Shown: in pieces, positions 37,247-48,293 of the stretch
How positions within the stretch are numbered: the stretch's first letter is position 1
Layout of the letters: each line of letters starts with the position of its first letter
Assembly: GCA_030411725.1 (NCBI GenBank)
Contig: MU839831.1
Coordinates: 930,001 to 994,000, forward strand
From: Echria macrotheca
Taxonomy: Eukaryota > Ascomycota > Sordariomycetes > Sordariales > Schizotheciaceae
Direction: 5' to 3'
DNA: 64,000 nt
Translations under genes and position numbers: made by a program
The notes under the pieces: model-generated
Seen by the model: the letters and a program-made list of their open reading frames with translations, nothing else
Databases searched by the model: none
What the model was told of the DNA's origin: nothing

Positions 37247-38745
37247 TTACCAAGAAAGCAAAACCACGACAAAAACACTCAACAGCACGCTCTTACACAA
37301 CATCAGCCCCTTGGCACCGCCCCCGCTCATAGCAAACGCAGGCGACGCAGCCGAGAACGCAGTCGAAGTCGGCGTACTCTGCACACCCCCTCCCGGCCGT
37401 CCAGATGCATTCGGCCCCGGCGTGGCAGCCGCCTTGCCGGCCAGAAAACTCGCAACAGAAGAATAAGCCGGCTTCTTGGTGAAGTTGGCCGTCCACAGAC
37501 AGGCGTCGCCCAGCCCCGGGAACGTCGTGGGGATCCAGCTGTACTTGTCGCTAAACTGCCAGAGGGTAATCCCCACGCACCGCTGGACGGCCAGACAGGC
37601 GGCCACGACGCCCACGTAGTCCTGCGCCTGGCGCTCGATTGCAGTGGAATTGGGGGGCAGGGAGGTGTGGGCTATGTCGAGCTCCGAGAAGGTGGTGTCG
37701 AGGCCGAGGGCGACAAAACGGTTTTGTAGCGCGACGAGGGACGTCGTGTTGGGCGTCTGGCCGACGCGGAAGTGCGCCTGGAAGCCTATGCCGTGGATCG
37801 GCGCGCCGGCGGCCTGGACTAGCTTTACCAGGGCGACGGCGGCGTCGGCTTTGCGCGGGAGCGTCTCGAGGTTGAAGTCGTTGTAGTAGAGCTTGGCATT
37901 TGGGTCGGCTTTGGACGCGACGGTGAAGGATAGCGGGAGAAAATCGGTGCCCATTGTTCGGAAGAAGACTGAGGACCGGAAGGTGCCGTTGTCGTTTAGG
38001 GCTTCGTTGACCACGTCCCAGGCGTAGCAGGAGCCGGCGTAGTGGGTTACTATGTTTGTTATGTGGGTGGTTATGAGGGCGGAGAGGGTGTCTTTTGTCC
38101 AGGTGCCGTTTGCGACTGGTTTTGTTAGTTATCTCTCTCTCATGTTTGTTGTTCTGTGTTGGTATGTCATGCCCCTTATCACCCTTTTCACTCTCATTCT
38201 CTCTTCGTTTGGCGACTCCAATTTTATTTGGGACAGGGTGATATTCTCCAGCAAGAAGCATATCCCAAGCAGAAGGATATCTCCATCTCATCCGCCCCAG
38301 CACGTACCCCTAACTCTCGATGGTAACTGACGAAAACAAACATACCAAACGTGGGAAGCTGCGAGTGCCAAGTCAACGTATGGCACCGAAACATCTGCCC
38401 GTTCTTCTTGGCCAGCGCGTCGATCGAGTCGGGCGCGGCAAACGAGAAGGTATTGACCGCCGGCTGGATCTCCTCCCACTTTTGCGAGTTCTCAGGCACA
38501 TAGAGCCCAAACTCGTTGCGGTCGTTGGCGATGGCCATGTACGCCGCATCATTAAAGTTGTTGGTCTCGATGGCGGTGCCCATATACAGCTTGCCGGCGG
38601 CGACCATGAGCGCGTTCAGGCCCTGGTCGGCTTTGGCTTGTGTCCCTGTCCCTGATGATGAGCCCGGTTTGTTCTGCTGGGCCGACACGCCGGTGGTGGC
38701 GGCGCTGACCAGCAGCAGGCCGAGTGATATGAAGTTGATCAACAT
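37247..38745 (-). CDS. GPI-anchored GH10 endo-1,4-beta-xylanase
   Basis: Two exons, 38745-38346 and 38115-37247, giving 422 residues; the 230-nt intron has a CTAAC branch and CAG acceptor and falls after WHSQLPTF. A signal peptide (about residues 1-23) leads into a Gln/Ser/Gly-rich linker and a single GH10 barrel. Family motifs are VPENSQKW, RCHTLTWHSQLP, the acid/base E171 in WDVVNEALN, GIGFQAH, and the nucleophile E278 in TFSELDIA. After the barrel there is a Pro/Ser/Thr/Gly-rich stretch and a C-terminal hydrophobic tail (LLSVFVVVLLSW) after small residues, which is a GPI-attachment signal. No carbohydrate-binding module. It should cut xylan at the cell surface. Three GCGGGG sites of CreA type lie upstream. 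Confidence 0.9.
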
Positions 38746-39988
38746 TTTGTTTTTTGGTGGATAAAAAAAATGGGACACAAAAAAAAAAAAGGAGTGAAAG
38801 AAAGGGGAAAAGGAAGGAGTGGATTGAAGTGTAAAAAAGAGACAAGGAAACAAAATAATTAAAAATGAACCATCAATAATGCGAGAACCACCCAGAGCGC
38901 AGAAGAGAGAGAGAGGGAAAGAAAAGAGAAAAAGGGATGTGATGTGTGGCATGAAGAAACCGGTTCCGCATCTCCCAAGATCGGAAGACGATCAATCTCT
39001 CGGCGCCGCGCGCGTCGGGTGGTCCCAACGCGTTATAGGCAGGGGAGGATGACCATTATTGATGTTGGTGTTGTTACAGATTCGAGATCTTGGCCCTTGG
39101 ATCAAGAGCTTATTTTTAACCTTCATTTTTGGCAGTTCAGGGTCCAGCAGGTAAACGGGCAGCCAGCCTTGCGCTCAGATAGATGGCCCTTCATCTTGCG
39201 TAAGAAAATGGTGGGAGACAAAAAAAATGGAGAATGTGCACGAGATAGTTCCAAGACGAGCGGTTGCGGGGAGGTATTGCGCGGTCGATCATGGAGTTTC
39301 ATGAACAGCTTTTGAAACGTGTTCGCGGGGCAGGCAAGTTTTTTGGGGGTGTTTTCTAGCTGTTATTCATCCCACTTCAGCGCTCTTTTACCCCACCATC
39401 CCCCCCTGTTCATGCCGCTCGGATAGCGGTGCGCTGCGGCGCACAGGCAACTCACTCCCCCAGTCCACTGCACAAGCTTATCTCGATTTCTTTTCGGGGA
39501 TATGCATGAACGGGTCCCGCCTTTCCTTTCCAGAAGGTTTCCAAAAGACTGGGAGGAAACAAATCTGATTTTCACCCTGGTCCTTGCTTTTTCTTGTCAT
39601 GGGATGTTCTGAATCCGGGTTTGGACGCTTCTTGTGTGGGTTACGTGGTGTGGTGTTTTGCGGGGTGGTGATCCTACGTCTGGGCGGCTGTCCATGTTCC
39701 TGGATGAGAGTTTTTGGGAGGGAGGGCGACGTCAAGAAAACAAAAATAGAATCCTTCTCGGAAAGAGAGAAGTTGGTTCTTGGGATGTGTGCCAAGACAG
39801 GTGCTCGCGGTACTAAGAGGGTCTTATGGAAACGATCTGGGGTGCAGTGATGTTTGCATGCATCTGGATCAATAAGGCATGCCATCAATAATAACAATGG
39901 AGAAACAGAACTCGTATTGGCAAAGAATATACAAAATAAGTACTAGTACGAAAAGATAGGTAACAAAGAAAACAACGAGGAACAAAAA
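38746..39988. promoter_or_regulatory. xylanase upstream region with CreA-type sites
   Basis: The 1.24 kb between the xylanase start and the 3' end of the glycine-rich gene (both minus strand). GCGGGG, which fits the carbon-catabolite repressor consensus SYGGRG, occurs at 39266-39271, 39325-39330 and 39660-39665. A-rich and purine-rich tracts lie at 38761-38940, in the leader. I did not see an obvious GGCTAA-type xylanase-activator site. Confidence 0.35.
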
Positions 39989-42900
39989 TCACACGCCGTA
40001 GTATCCTCCGTTTTGCCAGCACGCTGTTGCCGACTGGCGATTGGTGTACGTCTGGAACTGCGTTGATCTGCCACAAGTCAGCTACATTCCCTTGGAGGAA
40101 AAGAGAAACATACCCAACCCAAACCGTCACCTGTGACCGGAACGTCACGTAGTCGACATCGTATACGGTCTGTGTTGGCTCGGCCGAGAGGACCGTCACA
40201 GTCGCAATATCGGGCTCGTCGCAAATGGTCTGAGCAGGCGGGACACTAATCCCGTTAACAATGTGTTTGAGGCCTAGTCATCTGGGATAGAGCTTACAAA
40301 GTCTTGGTCGTGAGGTCGTAAACTGGGAGTCAAGTTAGAACAGCAGTGCATCATCGGACCAGGGGACATACCGGTCTCGATCGAGGTCCTGGCCGGGACA
40401 ATGATGGTCGACGTCTCGGTAACAGTGTATGTGGTCTGAAGAACGGTGCTGGTAATGGCAGCCGCTTTGGCGACCTCGCGGGCTTGGACTCCGGTATCTG
40501 ACCATGTTAGAGTGGAAAAGGGGTGTAAACAAGACAGAACTGCTTACCGTCCGAGTCGGGCCTCCGACCACCACCTCCACCGCCGCTGCCTCCACCTAGT
40601 CGAAGTTAGCCAGTTACTCATTGCGAAATATGCAATGAGCTTGCCTCTTCCACCACCACCACCACCTCCTCCTCCTCCACCACCACTGCGGCCACCACCG
40701 CCGCTGTTACCGCCACCACCCCTATTACCACCACCACCGCCTCCTCCTCCTCCTCCTCCTCCTCCTCTGTTTCCTCCTCCATTACCACCACCACCTCCTC
40801 CTCCGCGGTTTCCGCCGCCATTACCACCTCCACCACCTCCCCGATTACCTCCATTACCTCCACCGCCGCCACCACCACCACTTCTACCACCACCGTTTCC
40901 ACCACCTCCACCGCCTCCAAGTGAGGAAATGTCAGAGGCAAGCTCACGCAATGATATAAGAGATGGGGCAAGCATACCTCGGTTCCCTCCACCTCCGCCT
41001 CCGCCTCCTCCGCCTCCTCCGCCGCCGCCGCTCCGGCCTCCTCCGCCGGAGTTACCACCGCCGCCTCCACCACGGTTTCCACCTCCGTTACCTCCTCCAC
41101 CACCACCGCCCCCTCCTCCTCTATTTCCTCCTCCATTTCCACCTCCTCCTCCTCCTCCGCCGCCGCGGTTTCCGCCGCTATTACCTCCGCCGTTACCACC
41201 ACCGCCGCCGCCGCCGCCTCCTCGGTTTCCACCACCATTACCTCCTCCGCCATTCCCACCACCACCACCTCCTCCCCGGTTCCCACCACTGCCACCACCA
41301 TTACCACCACCATTCCCACCGCCATTGCCGCCGCCTCCTCTACCACCACCGGTGTTACCACCACCGTTACCACCACCATTCCCGCCACCACCACCCCCTC
41401 GTCCACCGCCATTACCGCCTCCGTTGCCGCCGCCTTCACCCCCTCCACGACCACCACCGCCACCGGAGCTACCTCCTCCACCGCCTCCACCACCTCCGCC
41501 CCGTCCACCGCCAGTGTTGCCGCCCCCGTTACCTCCACCGCCCTCACCTCCTCCCCGTCCGCCGCCTCCGCCGCCTCCGACAGTCCCACCGCCAGTCCCA
41601 CCACCTCCTCCGCCACGGCCACCTCCACCCTCGTTACCACCACCTCCACCTCTTCCACCCCCATTGCCTCCGCCATTACCACCTCCTCCCCCATTCCCGC
41701 CTCCAGTTCCACCACCAAACCCGCCTCCATTCCCTCCTCCTCCGTTTCCACCGCCAAACCCACCTCCATTACCTCCTCCTCCTCCGTTACCACCCCCGCC
41801 TCTCCCACCACCACCAACATTCCCTCCCCCATTCCCACCACCATTACCACCACCACCTCCACCACCCCCTCCAGAACTCCCACCGCCACCCCCATGATTC
41901 CGTCCACTAACCCACCCCCAACCGCCCCCGCTCTGTCCACCATTCCCTCCGTTCCCGTTCCCGTTCCCATTTCCACCGCGAGTATACCACGGCCGACAAT
42001 CATCCCCACACCCACTCGGCTTCGGCGTACTAGGCACGGGCGCCGGTCTATCCTCGGCCGGCGGAGGGGGAGTCCGCCCCTGAGCCCAATGACAATACGC
42101 ACTCAGGCCCACGGTGGTGACATACGTCGCCGTGGTAGCGCCTTCTGTCCGTGTCCTAGTAATCTCGGTATACAAAGTCGTGGCGGGGCCGGGGATCACC
42201 TGGGTCTCGGTGAGGATCGAGCCCGGGTTGTTGCCGCACTGCATTGAGATTGTCGGGGCGCGGGCGAGGTAGGTTGATGTTTGGTAGAGGGTGGTTTCGA
42301 CAACTAGACAAAATGTTAGTAGGGACTTGGGAGGAACAAAAGAAAACGTACTGATGGCCGGCTCGGTCGAGGTCACGCCCACGACTACCGTCGGTGTCGC
42401 CGTCACGGTGAGTTTGTCGACGTTTTGGACGGTGAGCTGGAAGGTGCGCATGACTTGGAAGTCTTGGCCGTCGGCTTGGATGATGATTGACCATGTTCCG
42501 GATTTCATGGCCGAGTACGCTATCGGGCTTTTTTTTGTCATTAGTGTTTATTGTGTGAGAGATAGAAAGAAAAGGGGGAGGAAAACAAACCAGGACGACT
42601 GCTGCTGCTCGCCCGTCTCCTGCATCGCGATGGTGCTACACGCGTAGCCGATGCCATCTGGATCCAACAGGATCGGCTCGACCGTGTCCGATCCACATGC
42701 TGTTTTATTTTCACCTCGAATCAGCTTCCGTTCTTTATTTCCCCTTTTTTTCTTGAAGTAGAGAAAGAAAAAAAACATACCCGAAAACACAGACGTAAAG
42801 GTAAAGTCGTCATCACTCGTCCCGTCGATGAGATACGACCCCCCGTTGGTATAGTCCAGCCCGGTACAGGTGCACCCGAGCTCGTCGGCACCCACGAGAT

Positions 42901-42994
42901 TTCCGCCGGGAGTTACGAGACCGAATACCAACAAAGCGGCCGGCCACATCTTGTTGGGGATATCCCACCACGAGCGGCGGCCGTGCCGTGCCAT
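39989..42994 (-). CDS. secreted glycine-rich cell wall protein, nine exons
   Basis: Exons read from 42994 down: 42994-42781, 42699-42591, 42527-42352, 42303-40645, 40595-40548, 40497-40372, 40322-40298, 40245-40114 and 40067-39989, giving 855 residues. A signal-like hydrophobic segment (MWPAALLVFGLVTPGG) precedes a Cys-containing domain (CTCTGLDYTNGGSY ... CSTIAMQE ... CPIAYSAMKSGTWSIII) of a fungal surface-protein type. The fourth exon encodes about 400 residues dominated by Gly with Asn, Arg and Ser. The C-terminal part is Thr/Val-rich (TVTETSTIIVPART) and ends ATACWQNGGYYGV. Every junction is in phase, and one intron appears to be GC-AG (40644-40596). A further in-frame intron (40977-40915) is possible inside the Gly repeat and would give 834 residues. 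Probably structural or adhesive. The third exon's acceptor (AAAAG) is weak and was chosen for the Cys-Pro-Ile it restores. Confidence 0.75.
40650..41895 (-). repeat. GGN low-complexity coding repeat
   Basis: About 1.2 kb of near-continuous GGN codons (mainly GGT and GGA with AAC/AAT, CGG and AGT interspersed) in exon 4 of the glycine-rich gene. On the plus strand the same DNA reads as CCN, giving a spurious poly-proline frame. Such tracts change length readily by replication slippage. Confidence 0.85.
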
Positions 42995-45962
42995 TTTTTA
43001 TCTCTTGTCGTTATTCCCGGTAAACTCGTCTTGGTTTGGGGCAGACAACACGAGACAAAAAGAAAACCAGGAGAACAGAAAAACGGCAAGCACAAAAACA
43101 GGCCGGTGGGATTGGGATGGTGTATTTCTACCTTAGGTGTATATAAACTCCGGACTATATATCCAGTCCCGTACATATCTAGGTATTGTACATATCCCAC
43201 CGCGTTGGGATTTGGGAAATTTCCCGTCCGGACGGGAAAGAAAACATGGGGTCGGTTCATTCACACCTTGCATCGGAAGTGAGTGAGGTAGGTCTGCTCA
43301 CACTTGCAAGGAAGAAGCAGAGACATTGAGAGTGCAAGTGAAAATCAGCTCGTCACCACCCAATATGGGAAGCTAATATGGCTAGATAGACCTGGGTGCG
43401 AATACCCAGCCAAGCAAAACACACGTATTGTACATTACCGTCCGCCAGCCCGCCCGCCCGCCCGCTTTGTGTCCCTACCTAGCTGTGTGGCGTTCGTTTG
43501 TCCGTGGGGAAGGGACGCAACGCACCAAGGAGAATAAAATAAACAAGCTCTTTCTAACGCGGGACCGAGCCGGCAAATGGAATGGATGTCTGGTCGTCTG
43601 CCTCTCTTTGGACCCGTGGACTTGGGATACCTAACCTTCCTGACCTCACTGTACATATATAAGTGAGAGAGAAGAAAACGGCGTCATGGGGAAACAAAAA
43701 TGAGTGAAAAGTCACAGTACAACAAAACGATATCAGGCTGATTCTTATTTATATATATAGAACTTACTCAGGGGCAAAAAGCTCCCCCCTTTCCTTGAGA
43801 AGGGATCGTCCATGTCATTCCAGGGAAGACACATACATACATAACAAAAGAGATGATGATCCTTTACCTCTCTTGGGGGCCGTTCATTTTCAGCCTTTCC
43901 AACAAATTCCCGAGCGGAAGAAGTTCCAAGGGGTGTGTATGTGTGTGTATGTGTGGTCGACCGTCTCCCAAATAACCGGATATCCGGATCGTCCATCCCC
44001 TTCCCTTCCTTCTCCCGTGTGTCCTGTCCCGCGGGTTTTTTTTTGTTCATCTTCTCCCCCCAAAAATCGGGTAAATTAACTTACACACACACCTTTCTCC
44101 GACCGAGTTTCGGACACTGTCTACCTAGCTAGGTATAAACAGGCGCGCTGAGCAAAAGGCCACACACACACGGCCTCGCGGCTAAGATACCCCCCCATTG
44201 GGTCACAATTCTCCGGGTCGGCGGCGTCCGCTTTTTGCTTCTACCAGAGAGATGGGTTGTTATTCTCTCTCCCCTTCCAAATAGGGGGGCTAATTTACAC
44301 ACACCATTTGCACCTCCTGTTTATTCCGCATTACCCTCCTTCCGCCTTTCGGCATTTTAATTCCCACGCCGCGCCCGCCCGCCGGAACTCAGCCCATTCA
44401 TTCAACCCAACTCCCTGATGATGAAATCGACGCGGAATGAGGTCAGCGCGGGTTGGAGCTGTATGTGCCGGTCCATCCGTTCGGTGTTGTTGGTGGTGTG
44501 TTTCTAATGTTCACACACTACCAACCACTTCGGGGCCGATAAAAACTCCCGACGAGACTTTGTTCTGCCTTTCAGCTGGGATGTTAAAATGGTGTGACGT
44601 TCATCCTGGATGAATCGCCTGACTTTGACTTATAACAAAGAACCAGCTATGATATCCGGGGAAAGGTAAGGTAGGTACTTAGGTTATCACAGAAGATATG
44701 ATATGTATATACACCTAACGCGGAGGATGGATAATCATCACATCACACATAAAAGCCGGAACACAAGCTTTCTCAACCCCCCCCCTTCCCCCCGCATTCT
44801 TGTGAACTCCTTCACCCGGCTCTTGGAATTCCATCTCCTACCCTTTCGGATACCAGATGCCGAGTAGACACACACAGATATATATGTCTCTTGGGTTCCG
44901 AACCTGTGTGTTAAATTATATTTTTGCCCCCCATTCCATTTCCACCACGGTGTGCGTCACGTCACGGGTAAATTATCATCTCTCATCTAGGAATTATTGC
45001 GCTGCGCTGTCGATCCTTGGAGTTGGGATATGTCAGGTGGACGACAGGATGAACCTTGCTTGCTTGTTCCTTTTGCGTATCCCGCCTGTCTGGTGGAAGA
45101 TTGGGCAGATCATCTCTTTTACACCGGGTTTTATCTAGGTACCTTACGGATAGATATCTCTGTGTCTCGCCCCACGGTGCATGTGTGTGCCCACATACCT
45201 GCCTAAGTACCAGGTTGATAGAAAGTACTAGCAGACAGACAGCAGACAGGATCCATCCCCCTTGCTTTGCTTCCGCGTTCCGCTCTTGCCTTGCCTTGCC
45301 TTGCGCCTTTCCTTACATGTACCTCCCGCGGATAACCAAATAATCTTGTAATTCATCCAGTGACCCTGACCCTGGGAGAGAGTTCTCATCTCCGGAGATT
45401 TGTTCCATTTATCTCTCTCTGTGTATATCCATATCGTTTACATGTCGAACTGTATCCCGGGTTTCCGGACATGTGAAGCACACCCATTTGCCTGGATTTC
45501 CCTGGATTTCACTGCACGACGAAACCCCTTGAATTCTGATGTCGATTTGCCCGCGAGGTTCTCAGTGGTGGCGCATTGCGGTTGCCACGTCCATGTGACC
45601 TTACCCCTTTTTCGTTGCTACGGGGGACAAGATATGGATGCCAAGACCCACCGCCAGTTAGACCCAAAATAAGGGGCATCTTGTCAAACACGACGTTCTG
45701 ATCAGGTTGCGGTGCCATGGAACCCAAACACACCGCCGGATGGACTGATACACACTGGCAACCATAGTCTTCAATGGAACCCGATGTGGTACCAGATAAA
45801 AGTTGCGTGACCTCCAGCGAGTACAAAAACCCAACACCATAATCAAGGCCAGCCACAAAAAAGACTTGTTTACAAACCAGTACCCATAACCACACTCTAT
45901 CGCAATATACACCACCCATAATGATAATACACATGCAACGCCGTCCATGCATTAATACACGC
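42995..45962. other. 3 kb intergenic region rich in TACCTAGG-type palindromes
   Basis: No gene is supported. It contains the promoter of the glycine-rich gene at the left and the 3' end of the Ytp1-like gene at the right. Motif copies include TATCTAGGTA at 43176-43185, a perfect 14-bp palindrome at 44122-44135, and related forms near 44681 and 45134. Several short GC and TG microsatellites occur, for example around 43447-43464. Confidence 0.45.
44122..44135. repeat. 14-bp perfect palindrome TACCTAGCTAGGTA
   Basis: Identical to its own reverse complement. It belongs to a set of dispersed TACCTAGG-like sequences in the non-coding parts of the window. Its role is unknown; a protein-binding site or the scar of a short mobile repeat are both possible. 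Confidence 0.6.
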
Positions 45963-47596
45963 CTATGCCACCCGATCGCTGTTCCGCCCAACCGTGCTCG
46001 GACTCGCGAACCCGTTCTCCTCCGGGTCCTTGAGCAGTTTCCTCCTCGCCGCCTCCTCGTCGTCCTCATCTTCGCTCATCAACCCCTCGAGCTCAAACTC
46101 ACCCGCCTCGCGAAGTTGTCTGTCTTCAACCGGCCGGCTGGCGGGAGCCCGACCGTTGACAGTAGGCTTGAACAGCGTCGCGTTCGCTGACCGGTCGTAG
46201 ACGTGGATCAACATGTTGACAAATAGAAACAGAAGAAAGGCGAGACTGTAGAGAATCAAAATATAGGCGACGGCGTCCATCCCAGAATGAGCCACCAGGT
46301 TCATCTGCTCCTCGTTCGCACCCATAAAGAGGAAGCCAGACGCAAACAGAAGCTAAACAGTCAGCTACATCCCCTGTAAGAGAGATCGGAGAAACTTACG
46401 AATATGGGAATATACTGAAAGCTGTGAGATTCAGTGCCGTCCTCCGATACCCCAGGCTTATCTTGGAGGATAAAGGCGATCTCGATAATCCGCGTGAGGC
46501 CAACGGCCATCAGCGTGTACCCAAAGATCTTGTGCGTCATGGCGCTAATCATAAGATCCTGAGGATGTGCCGACATGGCCCAGCCTGTGATCAAAATGAC
46601 AAATCCAGGGATGAAGTTGCGCTTGGGCGCCCCATCCCGGCCCCTGCTCAGCCAGACGCCAGCAAGCCCGGCGCACCACCAGACGATGCCCATGGTCGTG
46701 TGCTGCCAGTCGTTCCTGACCCAGGCGGTTCCCCACCGGTGCTCGGTGAACGTGTTGACGCAGCCCCAGGCCGCAATCACCACGCTATCAAAAAACTCCT
46801 GACTGCGACCGGTTCGACGCAGCCAGACCTGGCCGACCAATAGCAAAATCGTGAGAAGGACACCATATCCGATAAAGGCGCTGCCCATGATGAAATGCGC
46901 GGCGCACTGGCCGAGATGATCACCCTGGCAGAAGCCCAGCGCCGTGATGCCACCGAAAAGCATCTGCACCCAGGCCATGACTGGGAATGCCTTTCCGTTG
47001 ATGCTGTGTAGGAGCCGCAGGATGGGACGGATCCGGCCATTGATGCCCCTTTCCAGATGTAGCTTCAAGTAGATGCCCAGCACGACCTGTCCGACCATGA
47101 GGAAGAAAATGGGCGTCGCGGCTTTCGCGTGGACGTTGGACTCTACGAATTGTCTGCCGCCGTGGAGATGACCGAGCGCATATCCCAGGAGGGCGAGGGC
47201 TGTCGCAAGGACTTGTAACGGAACGTGCCATCGACTCTTGATTATCTGCGTCGTGTTAGTATCAAGCCATCTTCCCAGGTGTTCCACAACCTACCCCCAG
47301 CACCATCCCGAGTGGGAATAATACGCCAAACGCGAGCATCTGCACAAATATGTGAGCCCATAGCGTCGTGTCCTGCTCCTGTTAGCTTTGCCCATATCAG
47401 TTGCTCCATGGCAACGCACAATTGGATCCAACGAGACGGTCTCGCCGTCGGGGATTTTCCCCTCGTCATGTTCGTGTCCCAGCGCCATGGGAAGGAGAGC
47501 GGCGGCGATAGCGATGGTTGCTGTCGAGGGGGAGATTCGCAGAAGACGCGCGCAGCCAGAGGCGACGCAGCCCCAGCCCACTGGGTGGAGGGCCAT
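45963..47596 (-). CDS. ytp1: Ytp1-like multispanning membrane protein (DUF2427 plus Ytp1 domains)
   Basis: Four exons from 47596 down: 47596-47420, 47372-47295, 47245-46400 and 46352-45963, giving 496 residues. A signal-like N-terminal helix ends in ALGHEHDEG. Next is DTTLWAHIFVQMLAFGVLFP, which fits the DUF2427 first membrane helix with its conserved Trp-Ala-His, then HVPLQVLATALALLGYALGH, a His-containing helix reminiscent of cytochrome b561 folds (H at VHAKAATP and at LLHSINGKAF). The Ytp1 part contains FTEHRWGTAWVRNDWQHTTMGIVWW and further helices, ending with an acidic cytosolic tail (EDEDDEEAARRK). Introns are 46-49 nt with clean consensus sites. Yeast Ytp1 has no defined function. The His-bearing helices hint at heme binding or redox transport, which is inference. 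Confidence 0.85.
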
Positions 47597-48293
47597 GGCT
47601 AGAGCGTCTTGGTAACTCGCGCCGGCGTGTGGGAAGATGGGTCGAGATGACCTCAGGGATCGAACGATTCTCGGCTCGCGACGTTGCAGCGTTCTGGGCA
47701 GTCGGCCAGCGCAATTGAATGGCTACCCGTATTGAAGTGCGGTGGCCCTGGAATTCGGTCGGTAGGCGGCCGTCAAGGTAAAACCTATGGTAGAAGCTGT
47801 CGTTTCTGCCCTTTCCGGCCTTTTCGGGAGTTGATGGATCTTGGGACGCGCATTTTCCAGTCGTGACACTTGGCTCATCTCGGTCGGCCGGCGGTACGTA
47901 CCGATGACATGAAAGCCCCTATTGGCTGGGTGTTGGACTGCGGGGCACGTCTGGAATGCGGTTCGCAAACGCCATCAGACTCATCTGAAGCTGTTCATGC
48001 ATCGCGTCGCCAAGATCAGATCTGGACGGGCGATCTTGTAACACTGTGAATATTCGGGTATCTGTCTTTTGGCAGTCTATCCGTGACTGGGAGCATCACT
48101 GGGGACACATGTGCTCTGGTCAACCCTAACCCTAGTCCTCAAACTCCGGCGAAAGTTGGCTGCATTGAGAGTGTAAGGGTGGGCAAGAATTGCCCTTCTT
48201 CACCGCCTCCACAAATAACCCCACAAACTTCCTTTCCACGCATCTATTCTTGTTCCAGCAACCAACGCCAACAACAACTGGGCAACCGACAAG
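47597..48293. other. divergent promoter of Ytp1-like and RPL18 genes
   Basis: About 700 bp between two divergent starts. It contains the telomere-like box listed separately at 48122-48135. Nothing else is recognised. Confidence 0.55.
48122..48135 (+). promoter_or_regulatory. telomere-like box AACCCTAACCCTAG upstream of RPL18
   Basis: Lies about 160 bp before the RPL18 start codon. TTAGGG-binding factors of the Tbf1/Teb1 class regulate ribosomal protein genes in many fungi through such boxes. A second copy, in reverse orientation, precedes the Alb1-like gene at 56869-56882. Confidence 0.6.

Noticed and set aside
40446..41897. 483-codon plus-strand poly-proline frame
   Set aside because: It is the complement of the GGN repeat of the minus-strand glycine-rich gene, whose nine exons join in phase and carry a signal-like N-terminus.
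40963..42102. Other long His/Leu-rich and Val/Glu-rich frames over the same repeat
   Set aside because: Frame-shifted readings of the same triplet repeat; open only because the repeat has no stops in any frame.
30036..43000. Secondary metabolite cluster hypothesis around the transporter, AA7 oxidase and neighbours
   Set aside because: No polyketide synthase, peptide synthetase, terpene cyclase or P450 is present; the AA7, GH10 and wall protein genes fit carbohydrate metabolism better.
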